Assembly (NCBI GenBank): GCA_035236585.1
Contig: CP141136.1
Span: 26,389,426-26,453,425, forward strand
DNA length: 64,000 nt
DNA from: Warburgia ugandensis
Lineage: Eukaryota > Streptophyta > Magnoliopsida > Canellales > Canellaceae
Direction: 5' to 3'
Within the stretch, counting starts at the first letter, position 1. Each line of letters opens with the position of its first letter. The position numbers were made by a program, and so were the translations under genes. The notes beneath the pieces were generated by a model, which made no database searches, was not told where the DNA came from, and was given only the letters and a program-made list of their open reading frames with translations. Shown here piece after piece: positions 12,219-24,959 of this stretch.

Positions 12219-13630
12219 ATTAAGGGTTTGAGATACCTTTTGCTCATCCGATTCCTCCTCTCCTTGGATGGGATATACCAAAAATCTCAATCAACCATAA
12301 CTCTAGGGTGAGCCCCACCTTCAAGTGTGAATGCTACTCACCAAAGATTTCTATTTTGTTAGCAGCATCGATACTATAAGGGGAGAGGTACACTTTAGGA
12401 TTATCCATTGGGTGAGATTTTTGGTATCCCTCGTCTCAAGAGAGGGTGAAAGTGATGAATAGAATGGACCACTCAAAAATTTGAGGGATGGGACATACAA
12501 TCTCTATTTTTTGAAGAATATTGGACACCTCCATTGTATAGGAACCCTGTAAATAGTATGATTTGTTAATGGTCCTAAATTGTTTAAATCAATTATTGAT
12601 AGCAAAATTATAAAATTTTGGTTCAAGAATAAATTACTAAGTTAAGTATTTGGAACCAACAATGTCTGGTACCGTTGGTCTTCAATTGCTCGACATCTCC
12701 CTGGAATATGCTCGATTGTAGGTTTGAGCTACCACTTTCTCCTTTATTCAAGTTTTAGATTTAAGAGAGTTTGAGTGAGTGACAGAGTGAATGATTTGCT
12801 TTGTAATTCTTCACTTGTACCAATAAAGAAATCATAGAAAACAAGTCATGAGCAAAATGTGAAAAAAATTTAGTTTAGATTTCACTAAATCTTTTTTGCC
12901 TAAGAAAAAAGTAAAAAAGCTTGAATTTCTAACTAAATTTACAAGTTATATTTGAGAACTTAACATATGATTGACAATAAATTGTGTTTAATTTGTTAAG
13001 ACAATTGTTTTGCTAGAACCGTTTTAACTATGAGTAAAGAGGTATAAATCAATGAGTACCCCATGACATTTTTTATTTAAAACTTTATGTTTTCCTTGAC
13101 AAGTTGAAAGAAAAATGTCAGAATAATCACCGTGCCTAGCCTTTTGCATCACCATTGGCTTTTCATTTCTCTTAGCGATTGGACAACTCTAGCATCCTGC
13201 AAACTACATTTTTATGGAATTGAATTTAGATCCTTGTTTGTACAATGTTTCTAAAAGGGGTGTAGAGTCTTCAATTTAAAATTTAGAATTTAAAAGATTT
13301 AAAATTAGCTAAATTGAGGTAAAGTGTATGTAATGCAATTTTAGTAAGGAGAGTGGTGAGAGTGAAGCACTATTAAAGATTGACAACCAAGAAGTACTTC
13401 AAAAAGGCCATTTTCGATACTTGAGATCGATAATTCATGAGAGCAAAGAGACTGAGAGGGATGTTACCCAGATAATGTAGGCAAAAATTGAAAGAAAAAT
13501 TACGTATGATAACGAAGGCCGGGCATACTCTATAAATCAAAGAGTTAGGCTGTTAAGGAATAACATGAATATAGGATGAGTGTGCAATTAGAAATAAAAA
13601 CATTAAAAAATACATAAGAATAACACCAAT
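12219..13630. other. Duplicated spacer
   Basis: Collinear with 52805-54118, except that B carries extra sequence at about 52815-52880 and small indels. No gene, array or structured RNA is recognised. Confidence 0.5.
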
Positions 13631-13633
13631 GAC

Positions 13634-13695
<62 letters not shown>
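13634..13695. repeat. (TA)n(GA)n compound microsatellite
   Basis: A TA run at 13634-13660 is followed directly by a GA run at 13661-13695. The paralogous locus at 54326-54404 has the same compound order but a longer GA tract, showing slippage since duplication. Confidence 0.97.
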
Positions 13696-13701
<6 letters not shown>

Positions 13702-13769
13702 CTTTGCAGGCTTAGTGCTGGCTTGCAGAAATTCATGAATTCATCAGATTTCGATCCTAAAATCACGAA

Positions 13770-14700
13770 TTTGAAGTGAAGAAAAAATTGCAGTGTTCCA
13801 ATTAAACCCAAATTTTATATTCTAAATTCTCTAAAATACAAATTTTGATAAATTCCAAAATCTACCGGTTATTTTGGAATTCCATGTTTTCCAAATTCCA
13901 AACTCTATCACCATATTTTGCCAAATTCAGAATTTATCACATACCAACCTGCAAATTTCCAACTCAACACCCTAAACTTCGATTCATGGGATCATACATA
14001 ATATTTGTCTAATGCCATAATCATTCTTTCTACATGGTCTTTGTACATGTAGAACATCCAAACCCATCGCAATAAGATGAACGCGATGGATCATGCACAG
14101 ATAGTACGATCCTATAGACTAGTAGCGTGTCCTTTCTTGGGGCATGGCCTATTTAAGATGTACTAACGGTTAGGATCACAATGGTCTCACATGTACATTT
14201 TAGTGTAAACTTAAATTTAGCTTTGGCTAAGCAGCTTTGACTTAAACAAAACCTTAGCTACTTCAAAAAAAGAGTTCACAAACTCCTAGTTGTACCCATG
14301 GGTAGAGACCATGTTGGGTGCGGGGGTAACTACTTCCATAAACCCCCTAAAAGTTTAGAACTCAAAATGCTTTCTTGCGAGGCACAGACGCTGTCAAGTA
14401 TCTGCTACCCCAAGGGCATTTTTTCAAACATATGAGCTATTTATTATACATATTATATAGAAATTAAATAATTTACGAGAAATCATTGCATTTGAACAAT
14501 CTTAACCAATTACTTTGAATTTTTGAAAAATGACATACAAATGAATGGTCATAAATTTTAATCCAAAGGAATATAGGCTAAAAGAGTTTAATGGTTATCA
14601 AATTTGATTTCTAGCATATCTAACCCATTCTAGAATATAATTACCATCATTAAGAAAAGGCAGTCTCTACTCAGTAGCACACTTGAGAGTGTCTACACTT
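13770..14700. repeat. Duplicated block U, copy 1
   Basis: It matches 15928-16826 and 54475-55420, starting at 'aatttgaagtgaagaaaaaatt' and running past 'cagtctctactcagtagcac'. It is non-coding and 1.2 kb from its nearest sibling, so this looks like a local duplication on top of the A/B one. Confidence 0.8.
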
Positions 14701-14879
14701 GAAGAGACTTCATCCAAATAACTTATATAAGCAGTGTCTGCAAGAGTCCCAAGATATACACGCTCTTGAGTGTGAGAAGAATTCCAAGCCCTCTTTTTTT
14801 CGTACATGATGTGTTTTTTTTTTGGGGTAAATGTAAGCCTTCATCTTGTTCTCCATACTAATGCATTTGAAGGATGGTA

Positions 14880-15735
14880 ATTTCTTGTTTTGGGCCTTTG
14901 AAAAACATTATAGAAATGGATGGTCACTATTTTTTGCTAATCAAACATAGGGTAAAAACATTTAATGAATATGATCAAATAATAGGGTAAAAACATTTAA
15001 TGAATATGAAATGTGATCTCTAACCTGTATAAGCAACTATAAACATGATGAAATACTTATCTACAAAGAAAAGTTTCACCGTACAGTACATGAACTCATG
15101 TTCAAGAGCATGGACGTGCTTACCTGGACTCTTCTAATTACTGTTAATATTGAAAACTTGAAATTCAATACCTCACTACTAATGGACTTGACTTTCAGGT
15201 AAAGCAATCATGCAATAAGCAACCAATGAAATCTTGAAAAGAAGAGACCGGTGTCCCATAATTTATTTCCGATTTAGGAGTGGCGCAATCTGGGAAATAT
15301 AGAACAGAAATGCAGTTGTAAAATCTATCACTTGAAAAAGTTGCAAAATACAATTTACAAACTCTCCTAATAGATTTGACTTGGTTGGCTCGGTCAGAGT
15401 TTTCTGCCAGATCAGGTTAAATTTTGACCTCATTAATTCACAAGAAGAATTTACACAGTTCAATACGACCATAACATGTCTCATACACTGCTGGAAGTTA
15501 TTTAAGCTTCTGAAAATGAGGAAACATAATACGAAATTCCAGCTGTATGCAAACAGTACTGGCCACTAATGCAAAATACTGACTATTGCAAATAAAGTCC
15601 ATCAAGTGAGAGAACATAGATATAGTAGCACGAGCAAATTATGCATAAAATTATTAGTTATCTGCATTTATCTCAGACACCTACTTGCTTATGCAATCTG
15701 CACGCTCCCTGCTCTCTGGTAATTTCAGAAGTCCC
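14880..15735. other. Unique spacer, nothing recognised
   Basis: No paralogue is seen elsewhere in the window. There are no convincing exons, repeats or RNA genes. It lies between the end of the sequence shared with B and the short block P copy b. Confidence 0.4.
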
Positions 15736-15736
15736 T

Positions 15737-15925
15737 CCAGTATATTTGTTAACTAACTATTTTTAGTAGCTATACGGGCGTTCTTATTTAATCATGCATT
15801 ATTGACAAATCTTTTGCGCACAATTATTAATATTCCTTTGACACTCTGCTCATTGTTGTCACCAAAGAGCCATAGCTTATGATAAACCAAAGAGCCATGT
15901 AAGTAGAGATGGTATTTGACAAATT
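15737..15925. repeat. Dispersed block P, copy b (internally deleted)
   Basis: It shares CCCTCCAGTATATTTG and what follows with the copy at 36681, then jumps from the 'attcctttgacac' phrase straight to 'tctgctcattgttgtcacc'. This removes about 270 bp present in copies a, c and d. It joins block U copy 2 at about 15926. Confidence 0.75.
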
Positions 15926-15927
15926 TG

Positions 15928-16826
15928 AAGTGAAGAAAAAATTGGAGTGTTCCAATTAAACCCAAATTTTATATTCTAAGTTCTCTAAAATACAAAATTT
16001 GATAAATTCCAAAGTCTACCGGATATTTTTGTAATTCCATGTTTTCCAAATTCCAAACTCTATCACCATATTTTGACAAATTCAGAATTTATCGAATACC
16101 GACCACAAATTTCCAACTCAACACCCTAAACTTCGATTCATGTGATCATACATAATATTTGTCTGATGCCATAGTCATTCGATTTGCATGGTCTTTGAAC
16201 ATGTAGAACATCCAAACCCATTGCAGTAAGATGAACGCGATGGATCATCCAAAGATAGTACAATTCTAAGGACTAGTAGCATGTCCTTCTTTGGGGCATG
16301 GCCTATTTAAGATGTACCAACGGTTAGGATCACAATGGTCCCACATGTACATTTTAGTGTAAACTTAGATTTAGCTTTGGCTAAGCAGCTTTGACTCAAA
16401 CAAAACCTTAGCTACTTCAGAAAAAGGGTTCACAGGCTCCTAGTCGTACCCGTGGGTAGAGACCATGTTGGGCACGGGGGTAACTCAAATGCTTCCTAGC
16501 GAGGCATAGACGCTCTCAAGCGTCAAGTATATGCTACCCCTAGGGCATTTTTCAAACATATGAGCTATTTATTATATATATTATAGAAATTAAATAATTT
16601 ACGAGAAATCACTGCATTTGAACAATCTTAGCCGACTTCTTTGGATTTTTGAAAAATGACATACAAATGAATGGTCTTAAATTTTAATCCAAAGGAACAT
16701 AGGCTAAAAGAGTTTAATGGTTATGAAATTTGATTTCTAGCCTATCTAACCTATTCTAGAATATAATTACCATCATTAAGAAAAGGCAGTCTCTACTCAG
16801 TAGCACACTTGAGAGTGTCTACATTG
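15928..16826. repeat. Duplicated block U, copy 2
   Basis: High similarity to 13770-14700 over its whole length, ending at 'gagagtgtctacatt'. It is in direct orientation. The block U repeats are separated by unique sequence plus block P copy b. Confidence 0.8.
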
Positions 16827-16829
16827 GCC

Positions 16830-17560
16830 TGTGAAGCAAGAAGCTCCAGCTATTAGAACAAACCAAACAGTTCATAAAAACAATATATTTTCAAGGTGGG
16901 GGGTGGTGGATGCTGGAGGCGATGATAGATCTCCGGCGCTAGAAATGGAGAAGAAGTTGATGATAGTTTCAAGGATAATATCAAAATTCATAAAAACTAA
17001 CAGGAAGATGAAAACCTAACAAAATGGCAAATTTGCAAACCTCAAAAAAATTTATTGGCAAATTTATAAAAATAAAAAAACATTGGACTCTTTTGCAAAA
17101 TTGCCAAAATGCAATTCTATTTTTTCAAAAAAGTCTTTAATGAACACCGTTAGCATTAGTCAGAGAATGATTTGCCTAATTTGCAAGTGCCAATAATTGA
17201 AGGGTCTCCTATTGGTTGCATGTTGTGAGGACAGAGGTTTTAAACTCATTGGACAATCAAATTACGTTCTTATCTATTAGATAACCTCTGATGCTAGCTT
17301 GTTGACAAAAGGTCCAATTAATACTAGATTTGGTGAAGAAAAATGATATAATTATATTAAAGTCTTTAAATAATGAGGATCTTATACAATAAAAATAAAT
17401 ATAAGAAAAACTCTGAACTAGATGGGCACTTCTCCCCTGAGGGTGCAAGGCACCTTGTAGGGCCCCCCATATCTGCCTTGTCGACATGATTGAACCTGTT
17501 AATCGGACAAGCTGTCCCACCAACGCTAATTTTTTCTTCATTAGATGCCTCTAGACCTTT
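16830..17560. other. Spacer upstream of CNL locus
   Basis: No supportable gene. Similarity with B (40495 onward) starts at about 17560, marking the left end of the duplicated CNL block. Confidence 0.4.
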
Positions 17561-17783
17561 CATTTGGGGTTTTTTAGAAGAATGTAGACCATCGATTTTT
17601 TGTGTGGAAGCTACTATATGTTGTAGATGGGATATTCGTTTGGCCTGGGATCAAAACATAGTGGGTCTCTTATTGATGATGATCTTTAACTTTTTCACGT
17701 TTACATGGATGATTCCACCAAGTCAAGTCAAGTGGTCTGAAATCAATAGAATATCTCTCTTTCTGCCTACCCATGACAAATTT

Positions 17784-17786
<3 letters not shown>

Positions 17787-17847
<61 letters not shown>

Positions 17848-17979
17848 ACAAAGCCAGATCAGGCTGGTTGAGTTCAGATTATCTCGACTTCTGTGATTTC
17901 GGAGGCCAAGCATTCTTTCAGAGTAACGTTAATCGCCGAATTAAAAGAGTATTTTGTGCTGTGTTCTGATCTCGTTCAG
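17787..17979 (+). other. Probable 5'UTR exon of CNL gene A, with (CT)n tract
   Basis: A CT microsatellite (17787-17844) is followed by conserved sequence ending in CTCGTTCAG|GTAATG at 17979/17980, a good splice donor. The B copy keeps the same (CT)n, the same downstream sequence and the same donor at 40890/40891. An acceptor-like TTTTGTAG lies just before each CNL ATG (19211 and 42719). I infer a leader exon and an intron of about 1.2 kb (A) or 1.8 kb (B). CT-rich leaders are common in plant promoters and 5'UTRs. Confidence 0.45.
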
Positions 17980-19216
17980 GTAATGTCCTATACTTTCCTA
18001 TGGTATGACTGTAATTAAAGGAAAATTATCTACTAGATAAGCCTAAAAACTTGTGCATGGATCTTTCCCTGTAACAAACAGTCCATTTAAGTGTTGTTTT
18101 GAGTGATGATATGTTCTGTTCTAGGAAAAAACAAGACTGATATCAGCTTGATCCTTTTTTTCTTCAGGAAATGATAATCCCACGCTCCTCTAGAATTTGC
18201 CATTTCTTTATTTGGCATAAGTGCAAGTGAGGCCAACCATTTAGATGATATGAAATGATCATCTTATCCATTTTGTCATCGATGAGCCCCATCCTAAAGT
18301 CACATACTTTGGATGATCGTGCGTTGATTTTTCTGAGCTTTTGAATACCACAAATTTACAACTCTTTTAGGACTCCAAACAGCTCAAAGAAAACAACGTT
18401 GGTTCATCCAGAGTATGTGATTTTGGGTAGCGTTCATCCATATGAAAATATCATTAATATGAACGGGTAAGATTATAAGAAGGTGGACCCACTGGGTGCA
18501 AACAAGACGAAGCCCAAATAAGGGTATGGCAGTAGTCCCAAAATAGCTTTTCTATTAGGAGGGTGGGGATGATCCTTCGACAATGTTAGCAGTGATCTTT
18601 GTACAATTTTCCTTGTAACTCGCTGAACAGATCCATGAGATACTGTTTAGAAACCCAGTGACTGGTTTGTTAGTCTTGCTTTTGGGGCGTTGATCTGGTG
18701 ATTCCACCAAGAATTTGATGACATTTGTATGGTGGGAATTTTGGACGAAGGGTCTAGATCATATTAGAATAAAATGTGCTATCGCATAGAGTATGGCAAC
18801 CGACAAATAAGATGGTTACATTTTGCTTATTTTTCTTATTTACTTTTCATTTTGTCTACTTGTTTTTCTTAATTATTTTTCATCAGTCTATCTATTTGAC
18901 TGATCTTACGAACATAGCTCAGAACTACGAAAACTCAACTCAGATTCAAAATTGAGGCAAGTCCAGTCAACTCGTGGGGCAACTTAGAAATTCTCAACCT
19001 GAAATTTTAAATAAAAATTATTCAAAATTATATTTATATTTGGAAATCTAACATATTTTCATAAGATTGATGTTTGGAAAGTCGGTTAAGAGCGGGTCAC
19101 TTGGCAATTCGACTCTGTTTCCCGTCGAGAGTCAAACCACCAGTTTTAAACTAATTTTCCAATATTTGATACGATAATGCTTTGACATTGAAGTGCAGTG
19201 TGGTTTTGTAGCAGCC

Positions 19217-22200
19217 ATGGCGGATTTCTGGGAAGCAGTCAAGACTGTATGGGAACAGTTGAAGTATATCGGACACCTGGAACACAATGTTGGAACACTG
19301 CGAAGCAAAACAAGAGTCTTGGAGGCTCGACGGAAAGATATAGAAGAGGACTTGGAGAAAGCAGAGGTGCAAGCAGGAAAGAAGAGAAGAGAGAGGTCGA
19401 AGAGTGGTTAAAAAATGTGAAAAAGACTAAGAAGGAAGTCAATACCATATCAAAGAGATGCAGAAATGAAAGAGGATTGTGGTCGCGTTATAAACTGGGG
19501 AAGTTAGTTGCAGAGCAGATAACCCAGGTCGAAAAGCTTCATGAGAAGGGCAAATTTCCTGATTCCATGGTAACCGATCCGTTGGTTGGAGGTGGAAGTA
19601 TCATGCCCGTTCCTCCATTAGCTGGTCAGAGAAATCAAGAGTTGGAAGAACAAATTTGGGATTGTTTACATAATACGAAGATTGCAAAAATTGGCATCTA
19701 CGGTATGGCAGGAGTCGGAAAGACTACCATCACAAAGCGCATTAACAATCGTCTCAAAGATGCAAGGAGTTTTGATCACATCATCTGGGTAACCGTCTCA
19801 AAAGATCTGAACTGGAAGAGGTTGCAAAGTGATATAGCACAAGCAATTCAATTGCAGTTTTTCAAACATGAAAACAAATTTCGTAGATCAGCGAAACTTT
19901 TTGAAGCTCTTGTGCGGAGGAAGAAATTTGTACTGATCTTGGATGATGTCTAGGAGGCATTTCCATTTGAAGAAGTGGGCATTCCGGAGCCCAATCAAGA
20001 TAACGGTTGCAAGGTCATAATTTCTACTAGGAATTTGCAAGTTTGTCGGGAATTAGAAGCACAGACAGAAATCATGATAGATGTTCTTCCTCGCAATGAA
20101 GCTTGGGCATTGTTCAAAAGCAAACTTGATATAGATGTGCTTCCTTTAGAGATAGAAGATTATCCAGAGCGTGTGGCTGAAGAATGTGGAGGTTTACCCC
20201 TTGCCATTGTCGTGGTTGGACGAGCTTTACGGAAGGAAATGGATGTTGGAGAATGGAGAAAGGCACTGCAGGAATTGAAGTCTTCTAAATCAAAAATCAA
20301 AGGAATGCAAGATGATGTCTTTAGGCGCCTCAAATTCAGTTACAATCGGTTACCTAATGACCAGGTTCGTGCTTGTTTCTTGTACTGCTCCTTGTACCCA
20401 GAAGATTACGAGATCAGTACCAAGGACTTAATAAATAACTGGATTTCAGAGGGGCTAATAGATAATTCAAGCACTAGAGAAGAATATAGGGACAGGGGAA
20501 CTCACATATTGAATCGATTGATACGTGCTTGCATGTTAGTGCCTGTACACGAAGTAAAATATGTCCAAATGCACGATTTAATTAGAGACATGGCCATTGA
20601 TGCAACGAGAGAAAACCCTCGTTTCATTGTGAATGCCGGGTTCAAGTTAGAAGTACTACCCAAGGAGGAGGAATGGGTTGATGTTGAGAGGGCATCGCTA
20701 ATGAGAAATGATTTTGAATTGCTTCTGGATACACCCAGTTGCCCAAGATTGTCTACCTTATTTTTGGGAGGAAATTGTAAGTTGCACTACATTGTGCCGT
20801 CTTTCTTTGAACGAATGAAGGGCCTCCGTGTTCTTGATCTATCATCTATTGCAATCCAGTTGCTGCCAATATCGATTTCTTACTTGGAGAACCTGCATGT
20901 GCTACTATTACGGAATTGTAGGCAACTAAAGACAGTTTCATTGGTGGCAAAGTTAAGGAAACTGCAGGTGTTGGACCTCTCCCATTCTAGCATTGAAGAA
21001 ATGCCTCATGAGATGGAAGGGTTAGTTAATCTAGAAGTTCTTAACCTATCCTTCACCGAGATCGAGTTGTTGCCGGTGGGGGTTTCTGAAATGAAGAACT
21101 TACGTGAACTCAAATTAGAATCTTGTGTGGGATTACAATTAGTGCCTTCATTAGCAAAGCTCAAAGAGTTGAGGATATTGAATCTCAACTTAACCTCAAT
21201 CAAGGAAATGCCATCAGGAATGGAAGGGTTAGTCAATCTCATGGAGCTTAATCTTTGCGGAGTTGAAGGCTTAAGAAGTTCTTTCCCTAGAGAGAAAATA
21301 GCCCATCTTGTCCATTTGAAAGAATTGGCTACTTTATATCGACCGTTTTATGATGACAGAATATTGGGCCCTTGGGTGGAAGAGAATGTAGTCGATGAAA
21401 TTGCAAGATTGACAAAATTGAGGATTTTGAGGATTAGGTTCACCAACTTACCTACTTTCTTTAAATATGTGAGAGATGGAAATTGGCAGGTCCTTGAAAA
21501 CTTCTTTTTCAAGGTCGCAGATGTGGCTGTTACATGTGATTCTGACAATAGATATTTTTTTATTGGAACGCTTCATAGTTGCTGATCTTCATAGAATGCC
21601 ATGACATCACCCACTTTTCCTTGTCCCAGTTTAAATGCTTAGCAGATGTGTCGTGTTTAGATGTAATTGGTATGAGAAACTGCCGTGGCATTGAACATAT
21701 TTCTAGGGAAGGACAAAATCTGTCTCTCACCACCTTACAATGTTTTGAACTCTGTGAGTTACCCAACTTAAGAACCATCTTTGATGGTGTCCTACTGCCT
21801 GGCACATTTGCTGCCCTTAAAGTACTGGGGATCAGTGGATGCCATAAATTGAAGAGACTTTTCTCTATGAGGACATTCCAGAACCTCCAAAACTTGAGGC
21901 GCATCAAAGTCTCAACATGTAGTATGATAGAGGAGATAGTTTCGGGAGAAGAAGAAATTGGTGAAGCAACGGATAATGATTTCAATGCCATCAAGTTGCC
22001 GAATTTAGTAGAATTTGGACTTTATTATTTACCAAAGTTGAAAAGCATTTGCATGACAAGAGAATTGGTATATGTCCCCAGTGCAAGAGGACAAATTACT
22101 ATATCAAGATGTGCTCGGTTGAAGAAGTTGCTCTCAGTCTCTACGGAGAACTCCTCACAGTCCATTAGTGGGTGGATCAAGGGAAGTAGAAAGTGGGGGG

Positions 22201-22298
22201 ATGAGTTAGAGTGGGACCATCCAAACAACAAGGCCCTCCTCCAATCCCTTTTTAGAGAAGAAGATGAAGTACAAACAGAGGACAAGCATGACAAATGA
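19217..22298 (+). pseudogene. CC-NBS-LRR (CNL) resistance-gene pseudogene A
   Basis: Full-length remains of a non-TIR NLR, the family of cytosolic immune receptors that sense pathogen effectors. The start is ATG 19217 (MADFWEAVK). The order is an N-terminal coiled coil, P-loop GMAGVGKTT, RNBS-A WVTVSKD, kinase-2 LILDDV, RNBS-B, GLPLAI, RNBS-D CFLYCSLYPEDYE, an MHD-type motif (QMHDLIRDMAI), then an LRR domain with about 12 or more repeats and an acidic tail. Three lesions break it: loss of one base in an A/G run near 19385, TAG at 19951-19953 in place of the Trp codon of kinase-2, and a phase change at about 21578-21585 in the LRR. The B paralogue (42725-43789) is intact over the first two sites. 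The class resembles plant RPS2/At4g27220-type CNLs. It is unlikely to make a functional receptor. Confidence 0.93.
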
Positions 22299-23767
22299 AG
22301 AACCAGAATGCCGAGGAGGTATGCTGCCTTTTTCTACACATGTACGATAGTTGTTTTCTCCATTTAAGCATTACACCTTTCATTTTCATGGATGTTCCAA
22401 CAGATTTTTGGTACTTCTTGTTTCATTTTAATGGGAATAAACTTCATGAATTTAAAAGGTGGCCCACTGGAAACTACTCTAATCTTCAAATCATTTCATG
22501 TGGGTTTCATGCATTCAAATTGCTAGCATTATATTTTAATGTTTGTGTTTAATCTAGTTTTCTCTTGTTGTCTTCTTCCTTTTGTTAATTTGTTGGTCAT
22601 CCTTTGGCTTAGGCAATAAATCGGAAGCCTTGCAAGGTTGTCTCCTAACCTATTCTATACACATGTAGAACTTACTTCCAGCACTCCTATAGTCTCTGTT
22701 TTCCTCAACATTAATTTCAGGTCTTGAATGTGGTAAAGAGATAAGATCACAATGGCTTTGCCAAATTGTGGTTCTCTACACAAAGTGTAGTTTACTAGAC
22801 ATTCCGATTGCACCAACTGTTTAAGGTTTATTCGATTTTCTGTCCTCCTTATTACACCCTTTATTTTCTGTGATATGCTTTAGTCATGTGAAATAAATTG
22901 TTATAGTTGTGCTGTTTTTTTCTTTCTGGCAAGAATTGAATTTATTAATGAATATCTAGTTGTGCTGCTTGGAGAACATCTTACGGAATGCTTGAAAATT
23001 AGTTTTCGTTTTGTTGGCATGGGATGAACGGAGATCCATGCTGAATGGAGATATGATATTACAGCCCTGCTCTGTTCTGATTTATCTTTCTGAACATTTA
23101 GATACATATCTACCCCTATGAGTAGTCTTACCAAATTCCCGCACCTCGCAGTGGATCGAACTGTTCATCTATAGTTGCAACATCAGATCTCTAGTGACCA
23201 AAAGCTCACAAATCTAATAATTCTAACATGGTAGTAACTGTAGACCATCAATGGCGAAAACTTATTTCGTATGCTTACATCAAAGGCCGAAAATGTACTA
23301 CAGTTAGAGATCTGGCATGAGAGAATTTAAGATGAGCAGTTCAGATCAAGTGGAAGATTTGTTCTAATGGCATAGATTCTTCCACTGAATTTCTTTCTTC
23401 CTTTACTATATTTACTTCTGTACCTTCCGATCAATTTCTTTCTCTCTGTCTTACTTTGTCATGTTATCCAGTTTCTCGGAGATGTGCAGGATGCATTGGG
23501 ATGTTTTCCTTTCACCTTTAAAAGCCACAAGTCTTTGGATGTTACTTTATGGCTTGAGAAATCTTTGATGGAGATTTTAAGAATATGGGTGTCATCATAC
23601 AATCACTGTGGTGGGACTTATGACTTACAATCTGTCAAATAGACAAATTATTAGGCTGCATAAATATAGATTGTGGACTTCATATTTGAGATGCACCCAT
23701 AACTGTTTTTGTTTTTTTTTCCCTTTTGCTCTAACTGCAATTAACAGATGGCAAAGGATTTGCAGAA
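22299..23767. other. 3' flank of CNL pseudogene, nothing recognised
   Basis: Contains the likely 3'UTR of the CNL and AT-rich spacer. No paralogue is seen in B, because the B CNL is cut off inside NB-ARC. No exons or repeats are recognised. Confidence 0.4.
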
Positions 23768-24925
23768 CTAATTGACTTTGATAGAAAAGCCATATATAAC
23801 AGTTGCCTTCCACCCTGCTGATCTGGCATTGTTCACGGCCCCAATCAGATCACTATCAGTGGCAATGAGTACTCTGTCACCCTCATCATCCTCATACTAA
23901 AAATAAAGAAAAAAATTAATTGGATTAATCAGTCAGAAAGAAAAGACTAGCTCATCGAGATCACTGGAAGCCTTCAGAAACTGAGGTTGTCCTTGAATAT
24001 TGTCAGCTCCTGTTCTCTGCACGACAGCAGACACAAGCTCACCCAAATTCTCAGTGCCTGAAAGGAATCAAGATCATAAGCCTGTTACTTGCATTACATG
24101 CCACAATAAAATGACAACTTCAGCTCCAGATTCCACAAAGATGCTTCTCTAGAACCCCAACCTACCACAATTAAATCGATGTACACATACTTTATGGTCC
24201 TCAAATTTAAAGGCAACCGAGTTTCCAAGTCCAAGAGATGGATACATAGATTCCCCTGGTTCATCTACATCTGATGTCATTAATGCAGATAGTTCACTGA
24301 AAACAAAATTGCCACGGTATCAGTTACCAGACCAAGCTGATCACCAAGATAAGCCATGCACAGTTAACAAAAGAGTACCTTTGGGTATCACACTCATCAT
24401 CTGGTGGCTCTAGATTAAGAGCAGAATCCCAGAACTTATGCATCATTGTGTTTGCCACATCATTTACCCCTCCAGAACCTCCTTCAACCTTGGACCAATA
24501 AGAAGCTGGGTCGCCAAATTTATAAACAGAATGTCATAACTTTGTCAGCAGTGCAGAGCATAAACTCAAGGTAAACAGTGAATATCTTCATCCTAATAGC
24601 ACAGGATGACAACAAACCTAGAACCAACAAAAACTAACACAATCTACAATGAAAAATATAAGCCGATGCATATTGAATCTGAAGAAATCAGTTCTTACCA
24701 TTGAAATTGCTGCATGAATTATTTGCAGAACATCTACGCAGGCAACAATGTTCTCATCTGCACAAGAAATGTCATCAAATATTTAATTTCAAAAGATTCT
24801 TCTCCTAACCTAGGAAATTATTGCTTAACCCTATCAAGAACAGGGAGGTGTAAAAACTTCCCATCGTGCATTATATGTAATGCATCAAGAATTGTTGTCC
24901 AAAGTTGCACACTCAGGGTTCGGTG
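23768..24925 (-). pseudogene. CBSCBSPB-like protein gene, C-terminal fragment
   Basis: Exons on the minus strand rebuild the C-terminal half of the plant family that joins four CBS domains to a PB1 domain. From high to low coordinates: a CBS segment (DALHIMHDGKFLHLPVLDR, about 24835-24895), CVDVLQIIHAAIS (about 24705-24760), KFWDSALNLEPPDDE (24379-24515), VAFKFEDHKVCVHRFNC (about 24170-24302), TENLGELVSAVVQR (about 23946-24062) and the PB1 end YEDDEGDRVLIATDSDL to ARSAGWK (to stop 23768). Several borders keep GT/AG signals. Two bases are missing near 24895, which shifts phase in the CBS exon, and the N-terminal CBS domains were not found. It is most likely a truncated pseudogene. CBS pairs usually bind adenylates, and PB1 mediates protein pairing. 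Confidence 0.75.
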
Positions 24926-24959
24926 TCATCGCCTTCAGAAGCACACAAATTAAAGATCA

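Noticed and set aside
13545..13811. 88-residue minus-strand frame with Ser-Leu and Tyr-Ile runs
   Set aside because: It is the translated (TA)n(GA)n microsatellite.
17490..17969. 159-residue frame with a Ser-Leu run
   Set aside because: The run is the translated (CT)n microsatellite. The B copy does not keep the frame, and the stretch is better explained as a leader exon and spacer.
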